The notes beneath the pieces are model-generated. The model saw nothing but the letters and a program-made list of their open reading frames with translations, had not been told where the DNA came from and searched no databases. The translations under genes and the position numbers were made by a program. Shown here one piece after another: positions 26,774-35,112 of a stretch of DNA of 64,000 nucleotides. Origin of the DNA: [Flexibacter] sp. ATCC 35208 (lineage in GTDB: Bacteria > Bacteroidota > Bacteroidia > Chitinophagales > Chitinophagaceae); assembly GCF_001975825.1 (NCBI RefSeq), contig NZ_MTKN01000037.1, forward strand, positions 1 to 64,000, given 5' to 3'. Position 1 is the first letter of the stretch. The number at the start of each line of letters is the position of its first letter.

Positions 26774-28615
26774 TTAGTTTGATAGGGTGATCGTATTCCA
26801 GCCTTCTTTAGCGGCAAATACCTGCTGTTGGCTTTTTCCACTATTATCCAGGTATTGTATTTCGAGATGCATATGCTGTGTGGTGGCATTCTTCAGGCCA
26901 AAGAAGATATCAGTTGTGTTTCTGCCTGAATGGCCATTGCCACCATCGACAAAGCTGGTTTGCTTTAACTGGGTGCCTTCATATAAACGGACAATGGCGC
27001 CAATGGCGGGTCTTAAACAGGAATCATTTACCGGTAGCAAAACCCTTAAGCCGATAAAACCATTCTTACCTTTGTAGTTGTTCTGGTAGTAATAGGAAGT
27101 CTCCCATTGGTTGGCGACTACAAAGTCCAGGTCTCCATCATAATCCAGGTCACCCACTGAGATGCCACGGGATATCTGTGTATCATCCATACCCAGTTCA
27201 GCAGCGAGATCATAGAATTGACCGGATGCGGACCTGACAAAAAAAGGATGGTGATAATGCCCGGACAGGTCATCTCCCAGCTTGAAATTGGGCCATGAAG
27301 CCGGGTAGGCCAGCAGATCATCATTACCCAAAGCGAGCTCCTGCAGCTCCGGCCAGCGATCGGCAGTACCTTTCATAAAACCGGTTGCCTGAATGGCTTC
27401 GTTGACACCATCATTGTTGAAATCTCCCAATTTCGAATCCCATCCCCAGGAACTTCTTGATAAACCCAGTTCTTCACTTTGGTTCACGAAGGGCGCAATG
27501 CCTTTGTTGAATTTGTCTATCTCACCAGTGTTGATGAAAGCAAAATGCGATTCCTCCAGTGCATATTCAGCGGCAATATTGCTGACATAGATATCCAGTA
27601 AGCCATCGCTGTTGATATCGCCGATGCCGGCGCCCATTCCTTTATATGAGTCCTTGCCTAAAACGCTGGAAGCAGTAGTAGTCAGTTTACGTTCACCATA
27701 CAGTAGCTTAAATTTTAACCGGCCGGGAACAGACTGGTTCAGCAGGAATTTATCCGGACCAAAGTCATTGGCCAGGTATAATTCGGGCAGCATGTCACCA
27801 TTAAGGTCAACAGCAGCAACAGCCAGTGTCCAGTCTTCCGGGTTTTTAATACCATCAGACCATGTTTTATCTTCAGTAAAGACAGCGTTTTGCAGTTCAA
27901 CACCTTTACACAGGAAGAAGTGATTTTTCCCGCCATTTGCTGCTCTTGACATGGAATGCTGCATGGTCTGGTCCTGGTCAGGTGCTACATTGTCCAGTAC
28001 ACGGGAGCCATCAGGGAAGTAGTTGGTGATGAGGATATCCACTTTGCCATCGCCGTCAAAATCAGCGAGTGTAGCTGCATTGGAGAACCATCTTTCACCG
28101 CTTGTCACCAGTTCCGTCTCTTTGAAGCCAATGTTGTCAGCGTAGAAAATAACAGGCGTTCTGCCCCAGTAATAGACGAGTATATCGGTTTTGCCATCAG
28201 CATTGAAATCATAAGTGAGGGAGCCCATTGGGGCCATTGTAGCTGAGTCATAAGGCAGGAGCTTTACATCCAGTCTTACAGGTGGCTCCCGTTTTTTGAT
28301 AGAAGAGATGAGCACCGCATCAAACCGGGGGTCTACGTGGATGATATCATCACTGCGACCATCATTGTCGAGATCAGCAATCGTCACCGCAGCACCTACA
28401 GAAGAGATCCATGCGGCTATATCTTTATATTGCGGGTGTACATCCCGGATTAATTTCGGCGTTCCTTCCGTCACAGGCAGGTCCATTCTCGAAAAGGAGA
28501 AATCAGCGGCCAGCGTTGTTCTTTCTGCTGGTGTAAGCTGTGCTTTTCTGGCAAAAATGAAACATACACAAACGACGATGACGGCCAGTGCTTTGATCAG
28601 GTAATTGTTAATCAT
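26774..28615 (-). CDS. UnbV-like FG-GAP/ASPIC protein
   Basis: A 613-residue protein with an N-terminal hydrophobic signal or anchor (LIKALAVIVVCVCFIFA) and a seven-repeat FG-GAP/VCBS propeller. The Ca-binding repeats are visible as DLDNDGRSD, DFNADGKTD, DFDGDGKVD, DLNGDMLPE, DINSDGLLD, DFNNDGVNE and DLDYDGDLD. Residues about 525-600 form the ASPIC/UnbV domain (GAIVRLYEGT, FVDGGNGHSGRNT). It is therefore outside the cytoplasm or facing the periplasm. UnbV is a conserved partner of enediyne synthases with unassigned activity. One base separates it from the DUF1702 gene upstream. Confidence 0.87.
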   Translation of the reverse strand: MINNYLIKALAVIVVCVCFIFARKAQLTPAERTTLAADFSFSRMDLPVTEGTPKLIRDVHPQYKDIAAWISSVGAAVTIADLDNDGRSDDIIHVDPRFDAVLISSIKKREPPVRLDVKLLPYDSATMAPMGSLTYDFNADGKTDILVYYWGRTPVIFYADNIGFKETELVTSGERWFSNAATLADFDGDGKVDILITNYFPDGSRVLDNVAPDQDQTMQHSMSRAANGGKNHFFLCKGVELQNAVFTEDKTWSDGIKNPEDWTLAVAAVDLNGDMLPELYLANDFGPDKFLLNQSVPGRLKFKLLYGERKLTTTASSVLGKDSYKGMGAGIGDINSDGLLDIYVSNIAAEYALEESHFAFINTGEIDKFNKGIAPFVNQSEELGLSRSSWGWDSKLGDFNNDGVNEAIQATGFMKGTADRWPELQELALGNDDLLAYPASWPNFKLGDDLSGHYHHPFFVRSASGQFYDLAAELGMDDTQISRGISVGDLDYDGDLDFVVANQWETSYYYQNNYKGKNGFIGLRVLLPVNDSCLRPAIGAIVRLYEGTQLKQTSFVDGGNGHSGRNTTDIFFGLKNATTQHMHLEIQYLDNSGKSQQQVFAAKEGWNTITLSN

Positions 28616-28616
28616 A

Positions 28617-29552
28617 TTAAGCGATTAGGGTCTTTGAGTATAATTCTTCAGCGATCATTTTTCTCCAGGAATAGTATTGCGTAAAAGCATCCTGTTGCGC
28701 ATCCACTTTCAGCAGTGCCCGGTCAGTTATTTCTGCTACAGAGGACAGGCTATAACCAGTGATAGCGGTAATGGCGTTATTAGTATCTGCGGTGACCGTT
28801 TCAGCCCTTTCCCTGGCTTTGGCAGCAAATGCTACACCCTGTAAAAGGAAAGGCAGATGGGAGCCCGTATGCTCTTTTAAGCGCTGTAATTCGGCTGGTT
28901 GAGCACCGCCGGCATATACAGCAGCCAGTCCAACACCAGCCCACAGATCGGCATGATAAAGGGCAGGGAATGCATAGAGCGTTTTTGCCACGTTATCTAC
29001 CTCTGTACCGCAGGTGAACCAAAGGGCACGTCCTACACCCTGATAAAAAACATGTGTGGCAGCCTGGGAGAGTTTAGGCAATATTTGCTGCCGGATTATT
29101 TTTTCAGTTTTAAAATAGGCTTCGTGGAATCCATATCCATCGATGATCAGCCATCTTAAGAGGGGATCATAACGGGATAATATGTTTTCTACATGAAAAG
29201 GCAGTCTGGCATAAGCCCATCCTATACCAACATGCAGCATATATATATGATGGTTGCCTTTACCACTGAGAAAATCAGGAATGCACTTGTTCTGTTTGGC
29301 TTTAAAAGCATCTTTCACAGCCATGCCCATAGCAGCACCTTCATAGGAAAAACCTCTGAACAGGTTTGTCTTCTGGTCCAGCGATCGGCATAACACGGCC
29401 TGGTCATCAATATCCAGGCAATGATGGTATCCATCCAGGAAAGCAATACCTATATTTTCCAGTAAGCTGGCAGCATGGGCATCCTTTACAAAAAATCCTC
29501 TCTTTTTCAGGGAGGCTTCTTTGTAGGATACCTTGAACAGGTTGTAGATCAT
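28617..29552 (-). CDS. DUF1702-family enediyne-locus protein (UnbL-like)
   Basis: A 311-residue soluble, helix-rich protein. Family marks are RGFSYEGAAMGMAVKD (about 64-79), HIYMLHVGIGWAYARLPF (about 101-118), LLRWLIIDGYGFHEAYF and FYQGVGRALWFTCGTEV. DUF1702 proteins are found almost only in enediyne-type loci, where the order DUF1702-UnbV-UnbU-synthase is conserved, exactly as here. The name UnbL is the one I would use for this position but the equivalence is from memory. Its start overlaps the end of the DUF1028 gene by 4 bases. Function unknown; no catalytic motif is recognised. Confidence 0.85.
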   Translation of the reverse strand: MIYNLFKVSYKEASLKKRGFFVKDAHAASLLENIGIAFLDGYHHCLDIDDQAVLCRSLDQKTNLFRGFSYEGAAMGMAVKDAFKAKQNKCIPDFLSGKGNHHIYMLHVGIGWAYARLPFHVENILSRYDPLLRWLIIDGYGFHEAYFKTEKIIRQQILPKLSQAATHVFYQGVGRALWFTCGTEVDNVAKTLYAFPALYHADLWAGVGLAAVYAGGAQPAELQRLKEHTGSHLPFLLQGVAFAAKARERAETVTADTNNAITAITGYSLSSVAEITDRALLKVDAQQDAFTQYYSWRKMIAEELYSKTLIA

Positions 29553-30547
29553 AGTTTTTCAATTCTTTTTAACAGCTCAGATGGTACATTCAGCACGCCT
29601 GCGTTTACAATACGGGGCAGCATTTTAATTTTCCAGACAGGATCCTGGCGGAACACCGTTTTAAACACATCGAGGGCACGATCATCCATGCCTTTATTAG
29701 CCAGTTCTACAGCATACCAGAACTTCATCTCGCTATTGCCGGGATTTAATTTTTCAGCCTTATTAAAGGCTTCATCAGCAGCGTCGGGATCGTTTTTTTC
29801 CAGGTAGTAGTATCCCAAATTCACAGCATCGTAGGCAGTTTTAATGATATAGATCCTTTTCAGTTCTTTGATGGGATCGGGGTTATCTTCCACCCTGATA
29901 TCAACTTTACGGTCTAACCATATTTTTCCGGTAGGCTTCTTTCTTACAACGAGCAGGCAGGCTGATTGCTTTCCCCGGATATCACCACCGGCGGCTTGAG
30001 CGGCCTCCAAAGCAGCGATCATTCTAGCGGCCAGCGGACCATCCGTTTGTTCATAAGCAGCAGCCATCATTTTCCACACGTCTTTACTTTCAGCGGTATT
30101 TGCCTGAACGGAGTAAAACCTACCCTGCTGATGACCGGCTTCCGCTACGCACATTTTACCTGTACTGACAGCGATATTGCCATTGGTATCGAGAATAGCC
30201 AACTGTCTTATATCTCTGGCAGGATCTGCCTGCAACAGTTTGTGCAATACACTGTCTGGCGATATACCCTTTTTCAGCAAGGCCAGGCCATTAGGCCCAA
30301 AGCCAATATTCACCACAGCCTGTGTAGCGATAATCCCGGCCCCGGCTTCACCCCATGCTACAGTAGTACCTACTGAGAACCAATGGGACTGAACAGCTAT
30401 ACCCATATCTCCTGTTTCCGGATCAAATGCTACAATCGAGAATGTATGCGCAAAAGGTTCTTCATTAATGTATTGTCCATGCATCCATTGAGGATGTATG
30501 AGCAGGTACATACAGATGAACAACACATGGAATCTGTATTTCAGCAT
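29549..30547 (-). CDS. DUF1028 Ntn-hydrolase-like protein with TPR tail
   Basis: A 332-residue exported protein: signal peptide (LFICMYLLIHPQWMHGQ), a DUF1028 domain at about 30-225 (HTFSIVAFDPETGDMGIAVQSH, GAGIIATQAVVN) and two or three tetratricopeptide-like repeats at about 255-330 (AYDAVNLGYYYLEKNDPDAADEAFNKAEKLNPGN region). DUF1028 has an N-terminal-nucleophile amidohydrolase fold; the substrate is unknown. Lies between the SCP2 gene (9 bases away) and DUF1702 gene (4-base overlap), so it is firmly inside the operon although it is not a standard enediyne gene. It may hydrolyse an amide in the product or be host-specific baggage. Confidence 0.78.
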   Translation of the reverse strand: MLKYRFHVLFICMYLLIHPQWMHGQYINEEPFAHTFSIVAFDPETGDMGIAVQSHWFSVGTTVAWGEAGAGIIATQAVVNIGFGPNGLALLKKGISPDSVLHKLLQADPARDIRQLAILDTNGNIAVSTGKMCVAEAGHQQGRFYSVQANTAESKDVWKMMAAAYEQTDGPLAARMIAALEAAQAAGGDIRGKQSACLLVVRKKPTGKIWLDRKVDIRVEDNPDPIKELKRIYIIKTAYDAVNLGYYYLEKNDPDAADEAFNKAEKLNPGNSEMKFWYAVELANKGMDDRALDVFKTVFRQDPVWKIKMLPRIVNAGVLNVPSELLKRIEKL

Positions 30548-30556
30548 AGGAATTAA

Positions 30557-30853
30557 TCAAGCAAGTAAGGATTTCATTTTAAAGGCCAGTCCCATACTCC
30601 CGTCAATGTTGATTTTCCCCTCCATCAATGCCAGTATGGGATTGAGCTTTCCGCTTTTCATTTTATAAAAGGTGTTCAGATCCGTTTTAACGACACAGTT
30701 TGCCTCAACATCATCCTGGCTAATAATATTTTTTTCCCCTGTACCGTCAATAAGGAAGATATGTTCTCCCATTACAAGCTTCATTTTAGCTTGAATGGGA
30801 TCCATATCTTCTACCTGAACTCTCATCTGGTCGAAGATTTCAGTTAATTCCAT
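30557..30853 (-). CDS. SCP2 sterol-carrier-like small protein
   Basis: A 98-residue single-domain cytosolic protein with the SCP2 pattern: an amphipathic helix (LTEIFDQMRVQV), IQAKMKLVMGEHIFLIDGTG, then AN-x-VVKTDLNTFYKMKSGKLNPILALMEGKINIDGSMGLAFKMKSLL at about 50-97, the classical TFxxMxxGKLNPxxAxMxGKIxxxG signature. SCP2 domains bind hydrophobic ligands in a tunnel. In a polyene-making operon, holding or shielding the hydrophobic intermediate is a reasonable inference, and a protective role is possible. Spaced 9-10 bases from both neighbours. Confidence 0.85.
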   Translation of the reverse strand: MELTEIFDQMRVQVEDMDPIQAKMKLVMGEHIFLIDGTGEKNIISQDDVEANCVVKTDLNTFYKMKSGKLNPILALMEGKINIDGSMGLAFKMKSLLA

Positions 30854-30863
30854 TAAATTTATT

Positions 30864-31451
30864 TTATGCTGCGCAAAAGATGATTTCGATGTTATTATTT
30901 TTTGTAACCAGGTTATTACTTTCTATCTGGTACAGGTTAGCGCTTGTGGCAGAGAATGTTTCCAGTTGTGAGCAGGCCCTGGCAGATGCATCTTTGATGG
31001 CTAACTCACCATCGAAATAAATATTATACTCGAAATTCATTTCCATTGTAGAAGGGAAGTCCTGGTTGAGGTAGTGGGATTTTACGCCACTTTTGAGGTT
31101 ATTGGTTACTTCAAAACGAACTTCTTTACCTAGTAAATTGCTGTATGCGCTACCGTTCCAGCTATCGAGTGCGATGTCAATATAGCGGAGGCCATCACGT
31201 TTTTTTCCGGGGTTTTTAGTTGTGAAGTGGAGCGTGCCATCTAACACCAGTACTTCTGTGTGTCCATTCTTAGTGATGGCAAAAGTTGGATTTGTATTGG
31301 TGTAATAGGCGGCAGTCGTAGGGAATGTCTCCTGGGATTCGCCTATGGTAACTTTCATTTTTTCCTTTTTGGGGAAGGAGAATGCGCCAGGTACTAATGG
31401 GGCACCAGCAAGGAAGATGGCCATGTTTTTACCAAAATCTCTTCTTTTCAT
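30864..31451 (-). CDS. Tat-signal protein, paralogue of 32054-32548
   Basis: A 195-residue protein that starts with a twin-arginine signal (KRRDFGKNMAIFLAGAPLVPGA), so it is probably exported folded. The rest parallels the 164-residue neighbour: TNTNPTFAITKNGHTEVLVLDGTL against NSNPIFLITRKGEREILVFDAKM, then SNLLGKEVRFEVTN against SKLLGCDIGFRITD, LNQDFPSTMEMNFEYNIY against LNKDFPSKLEFNMEYEVM. Both look like small beta-sandwich proteins. It ends IIFCAA, with the Cys third from the end. No known family is recognised. It sits beside a flavoprotein decarboxylase gene and may be its partner or substrate. Confidence 0.65.
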   Translation of the reverse strand: MKRRDFGKNMAIFLAGAPLVPGAFSFPKKEKMKVTIGESQETFPTTAAYYTNTNPTFAITKNGHTEVLVLDGTLHFTTKNPGKKRDGLRYIDIALDSWNGSAYSNLLGKEVRFEVTNNLKSGVKSHYLNQDFPSTMEMNFEYNIYFDGELAIKDASARACSQLETFSATSANLYQIESNNLVTKNNNIEIIFCAA

Positions 31452-31463
31452 TTGTTTAAGATT

Positions 31464-32015
31464 TTAAGGATTAGACATACTCAATACATGATTGATAACG
31501 GAGATCACGTCTTTTAATAATGGCATGACGCCAAACGTTTCTTTCATTCCTTCAATCTCTATTCCCCGACGGGGTTCCATGATGTAGTGTCCATCGTTCT
31601 GCAGCACTTTGAGGTTGCGCTGAACAGTGTTGGCATACCACATGTTTTCGTTCATCGAGGGAACAAAAATTACCGGGGCCTTGGCAGCTACGATGGTAGT
31701 AGATATGAGGTCATCACAAATACCATTGGCAGCTTTTGCTATGATGTTAGCAGTAGCAGGCATTATCATGATGAGATCAGCTTCCTGTGTAAGTTTGATA
31801 TGAGGCACGAGGGTATCATCACTTACATCGTAAGTGTTGGTAAATACTTCATTACCTGAATGTATTTTTAATGCATATGGAGTGACAAACTTTGTAGCAT
31901 TATCTGATACCATGATGAAGACGCGTGCATTCAATTCTTTCCTTATCTGCAGGACATAAGAAGGCATTACAACCGCAGCGACAGCCCCGGTAATGCAGAC
32001 TAAAATGGTCTTCAA
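31464..32015 (-). CDS. HFCD-family flavoprotein decarboxylase (EpiD/CoaC-like)
   Basis: A 183-residue FMN protein of the homo-oligomeric flavin Cys decarboxylase family. Visible motifs: CITGAVAA (FMN phosphate site, residues 7-14), the catalytic His of PHIKLTQ (about 72), PATANIIAKAANGICDDLIS (85-104) and PSMNENMW (about 119-126). EpiD-type members oxidatively decarboxylate a C-terminal cysteine of a peptide; CoaC acts on phosphopantothenoylcysteine. A separate CoaBC synthetase half is missing, so a dedicated secondary role is likely. It is flanked on both sides by the paralogous small proteins, one of which ends in Cys. UbiX-like prenyl-FMN synthase is a less likely alternative because the PATAN and PSMN motifs fit HFCD. 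Confidence 0.8.
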   Translation of the reverse strand: MKTILVCITGAVAAVVMPSYVLQIRKELNARVFIMVSDNATKFVTPYALKIHSGNEVFTNTYDVSDDTLVPHIKLTQEADLIMIMPATANIIAKAANGICDDLISTTIVAAKAPVIFVPSMNENMWYANTVQRNLKVLQNDGHYIMEPRRGIEIEGMKETFGVMPLLKDVISVINHVLSMSNP

Positions 32016-32053
32016 AAATTCTGATTTACCTGTAAGAATGAATTTGGACTACA

Positions 32054-32548
32054 TTAACAGGCGCAGGCAACTACATCAACAGTAGTGTCTTCTCCCAGTG
32101 TCATGCTTTTTCCGGCTACACGGAACATATCATTAGGCTTTGGCGGGAAGCTGTTGATCTGACCTTCAGCAGAGCCACTGAGGCCGGATTTGATTACTTC
32201 ACCATTTACCATTACCTCGTATTCCATGTTGAATTCGAGCTTAGAAGGGAAGTCTTTGTTTAACTGAAGGGCAGTAACTTTACTATTGTCGCCCAGGTCT
32301 GTGATTCTGAATCCGATATCACAACCTAATAATTTGCTGGTAGCTTTTGCTTCCCAGTACTTAACATCCACGCCCACATGGCGGTTGCCGCCATCATTTT
32401 TTTTAGGGTCAGATGTTTTTACTTCCATTTTAGCATCAAAAACGAGAATTTCACGTTCCCCTTTACGTGTAATCAGGAAAATTGGATTGGAGTTGATAAG
32501 AAAAGTGTTTGCGGAAGGGAACATTACTTCATTTGAAGATGTCGACAT
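32054..32548 (-). CDS. small protein ending in Cys-Ala-Cys, paralogue of 30864-31451
   Basis: A 164-residue protein without a signal peptide, predicted beta-rich. It aligns along its length with the Tat-exported neighbour (see SNPIFLITRKGEREILVFDA, SKLLG, LNKDFPSKLEFNMEYEV). The last residues are VVACAC, so it carries a free C-terminal cysteine, the feature EpiD-type decarboxylases act on. No family recognised. First gene of the large minus-strand cluster: about 490 bases of gene-free DNA lie before it, where its promoter should be, but I see no clear TTTG/TAnnTTTG pair. 38 bases separate it from the flavoprotein gene. Confidence 0.65.
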   Translation of the reverse strand: MSTSSNEVMFPSANTFLINSNPIFLITRKGEREILVFDAKMEVKTSDPKKNDGGNRHVGVDVKYWEAKATSKLLGCDIGFRITDLGDNSKVTALQLNKDFPSKLEFNMEYEVMVNGEVIKSGLSGSAEGQINSFPPKPNDMFRVAGKSMTLGEDTTVDVVACAC

Positions 32549-33035
32549 ACAAGTTGATTTAAAGTGTAAACAAAAAGGAGTAATAACCGAAAGGAGATGG
32601 GATCTACTTTACAGCACGTAATTCAATGGTTAATGAATTAGGGTACATATAGGTAATTATTAAGTTAGTTCGCTATGGGTTGTAAATGTAGCTATAGGTT
32701 GAATATATCCGAGCAACTTGGTAAATCCTTAAAGAATATACCTAAGTTAATTTTTTATTTTTAATAAAACAAGTTAGAACAACTAATATTTTTTCTGAGT
32801 AGATACAGGATAAAGTTATTTCATAAGTGCCAATTAGAGGTTTCCACCTATATGGTGTATAGTAGACAATACTTGACATAATCCGGGATTATTTCCCCCA
32901 AATCTGCTCAAAGCAGGAAATGAAATTTTACGTTGGGCTACCTTATGTACTCATGCTCAATTGTATCCTCTTTGATGAATAATGATCAATTTTTGATAAT
33001 TCAATTCAAAGGGGAAAGGGGGGAAACTCAACCTG
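32549..33035. other. gene-free DNA before the polyketide cluster
   Basis: AT-rich DNA that must hold the start signals of the 32.5-12.7 kb cluster. A TACATTTA (minus strand, 32683-32690) resembles a -7 box but lacks a correctly spaced TTTG. No gene, tRNA or strong hairpin is seen. Confidence 0.4.
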
Positions 33036-33311
33036 ATGGGACCTGAAAATATAACGCTTAGCGATGTTGCACTTCGATTATCTTCTTTAACAGATAAACC
33101 TGTACGTTACAGACAGGAGTCCTTTGAGGAAATCAAATTCCGTTTAAACAATTGGGGAATTGGAGAAACAATACAAAACGAACTAATAGATCTATTTAAG
33201 GCCTTGGGTGATCCCAATGGCGCTTATGCTACTCCACGTACTCCCGAGGCATACACAGCTACCTTGTTTGATCAGTTTGTAATAAATAAGCTAATGCCGG
33301 TATTACTATAA
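33036..33311 (+). pseudogene. C-terminal fragment of an NmrA-like NAD(P)-binding protein
   Basis: The 91-residue frame begins at MGPENITLSDVALRLSSLTDKPVRY, which in NmrA-type SDR proteins is residue about 190 of 280, and runs to the normal end (PRTPEAYTATLFDQF). The whole Rossmann half with the GxxGxxG motif is missing and is not present upstream in any frame. It cannot bind the cofactor. It is the first of several broken genes between 33.0 and 39.4 kb. Confidence 0.7.
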
Positions 33312-34363
33312 TTTTGAAGAATTTTTACTGAATAAAAAGGACTTTGTGGAGTGTTGAATGAACTTGCTTTCAGTACAGATACTTATTATTTGGGAAAGCT
33401 AAAAGAAGATGTGTATGGAAAGAATACCGTTGGTGATTATGATTTCTGTGGATACTATAATTAATGGTGGGTTGATAGGGGATGATACAATTGTAGCAGG
33501 AGTTGTCGCAGGTCGTATTCCGGTCAAATGGTGTGTCTTTGGTGTCAGAATGATTAGTAAATAAGGTGGGAAGCGGTTTTTTTGAGAAACGAAAATTACT
33601 GTAAATCAATGATTTGAAAGGTTGTAAAGTGCTCATCAGCGGTAAGTTATCGATTGCGCTGTGCAAAATCCTTGAGGTGGGGATTTATAAATGAAACACC
33701 TTGAAATTATCCGGCAGGTAATCAATTCTGCCCGACAAGGTCTAGTCAACTACTGGAAGCGAGTCTTGCGTAGTCATTATAGATGATGGCGCGAAGTGTA
33801 GACAGCGACTGCTGACGGTATGCTATTGAGACTCGAAACTGTCCTGAATGTTGAGGCTTTAGTTGTTCGAAATGCTTAAGCAACATCAAACCTGCGTTAT
33901 TGACGATTAGGGGCGATTCGACCGGGGGCTAAGAACATATCAAAGGCAGACAGGGGTAGTCCGGGAACACAGGAGAGCCTAACGTCTCCCATTGAATGTC
34001 TGTTGTTTTTCAAATATACTCATTTGGAACCTTTGATTGCATGAGAATAAAGTAGTAATAAAATCGGCCGGAGTTGTGCTATTCGCTTAATGCGGATATC
34101 CCTAATCATTCTCTCTGTGGTAGCTAAAATTAAGGAAAAGCTAGAAAGAAACAGTTATTCGACTCCTGTGATCCTGACTTAGAAAAAAAAACTTGCATTT
34201 ATGCAGGGCTTTTGTTTTAGCAAGTTCCAGGTAAGAGAAACTGATCAGTTTTTTTGGAGTGTTTGTTGATGTATATCAACTTTCTTAATAAGGAAAGGAA
34301 GTAAATTTGATTATTGATGTTATCTCCAGTAATGGAGCCGATTATCCAAAAAAACAAACTAAA
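33312..34363. other. decayed DNA with possible structured RNA
   Basis: No intact gene. A short protein-like stretch (about 33350-33463, reading TYYLGKLKEDVYGK) has no start. Between about 33700 and 34010 the DNA is more GC-rich than its surroundings and reads like structured RNA (for example GGAAGCGAGTCTTGCG, GGGGCGATTCGACCGGGGGC, GTAGTCCGGGAACACAGG), reminiscent of group II intron 5' parts, but I could find neither a reverse transcriptase nor a domain V hairpin. Confidence 0.3.
33596..33658 (-). repeat. degenerate copy of the tRNA-Leu 3' flank / GTGCCC repeat
   Basis: The stretch AAATCAATGATTTGAAAGG (33603-33621) matches the loop and arm of the real tRNA-Leu terminator (63141-63160, AAATCAATGACTTGTAAGG) and is followed at the same distance by GTGCTCATCAGCGGTAAG (33629-33646), a variant of the GTGCCC repeat. 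It looks like an old, damaged copy of a tRNA end plus terminator. Confidence 0.5.
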
Positions 34364-34723
34364 ATGGCAAGTAAAGTATTTAGCGAACTGGAAGAAATAC
34401 ATGTGGCTGCCTGGAATGAAAAAGATAGGGCAAGACGGGATGAGCTGCTTAAAAAGATCTATTCAGATGATATTAAAATGTATGATAATGAATTAATTCT
34501 CGACAGTTTAAAAGCAGTATCGGATTTTATTGGAAAGCTTATAGCTGAAGATCCTGCTTATAATTTTTCCGCAGCCAAACCTATTGAATCACTTCAAAAC
34601 AGTGCAAGGCTTTTCGGCCACATTCAAACCAGTAAAGGAATGTTAAATAGTATGGACTTTTTTCTTATCGAGGATGAAAAAGTGAAACATTTATATGCTT
34701 TTTTGACGCCTGCGGACCATTAG
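34364..34723 (+). CDS. NTF2-like (SnoaL-fold) protein
   Basis: A protein of about 119 residues beginning MASKVFSELEEIHVAAWNEKDR. An upstream in-frame ATG at 34307 would add 19 residues that do not look conserved, so 34364 is preferred. The pattern is that of NTF2-like proteins: helix 1, YSDDIKMYDNELI, a central helix (SLKAVSDFIGKLIAED), then strands ARLFGHIQTS and SMDFFLIEDEKVKHLYAFLTP. Ligand or activity is unknown. Monocistronic, ended by the hairpin at 34763-34800. Confidence 0.7.
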   Translation: MASKVFSELEEIHVAAWNEKDRARRDELLKKIYSDDIKMYDNELILDSLKAVSDFIGKLIAEDPAYNFSAAKPIESLQNSARLFGHIQTSKGMLNSMDFFLIEDEKVKHLYAFLTPADH

Positions 34724-34762
34724 GTCTGGATTATCGATTATTAAGTGGCGAATCTATAAATC

Positions 34763-34800
34763 CGAAGCGGGTGTTTCATTTAATTGAAGCACCCGCTTCG
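34763..34800. terminator. bidirectional hairpin terminator
   Basis: A 16-bp stem, CGAAGCGGGTGTTTCA with TGAAGCACCCGCTTCG (one G-T pair), and a 6-base loop, between the converging NTF2-like gene and the pirin remnant. Confidence 0.75.
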
Positions 34801-34818
34801 TGAATACATGATTTTTTA

Positions 34819-35062
34819 TTAAGTAGTTTGTTCACCAATAGCCCACCGACTTTCTTTACGTATATTAAACCACATTTGAAGAAAAAAACGCTCTTTGGCA
34901 GGCCCAATAAATGCTTCTGTATGGAGTGTATCGCTATCCACGGGCATAATTTGAAAATCACCCTTTTTCATGGATTCAGGCATTTCCTTAATTTCACCAT
35001 CAATTAGTAGTAAAACTGCCTAAAAACCTGCATGTGGATGAGGTTGACGTATATCAACGGAT
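34819..35062 (-). pseudogene. broken pirin-family gene
   Basis: Reading the minus strand gives RQPHPHAGF, then a TAG stop, then AVLLLIDGEIKEMPESM, and on to LQMWFNIRKESRWAIGEQTT and TAA. PHPHAGF is the metal-binding His motif of pirins, and DTLHTEAF..LQMWFN matches the following strands. The internal stop and the loss of the N-terminal part and the C-terminal cupin show the gene is dead. It is divergent from the Crp/Fnr gene, a regulator type that may once have controlled it. Confidence 0.6.
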
Positions 35063-35112
35063 ACCTATATGGAGGGCCTCGTTAATTTGGCAATATTTTT
35101 TAGATTTGTAAA

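Noticed and set aside
35101..35108. TAGATTTG as the -7 box of the Crp/Fnr gene
   Set aside because: It ends 5 bases before the start codon and has no TTTG at about 19 bases upstream.
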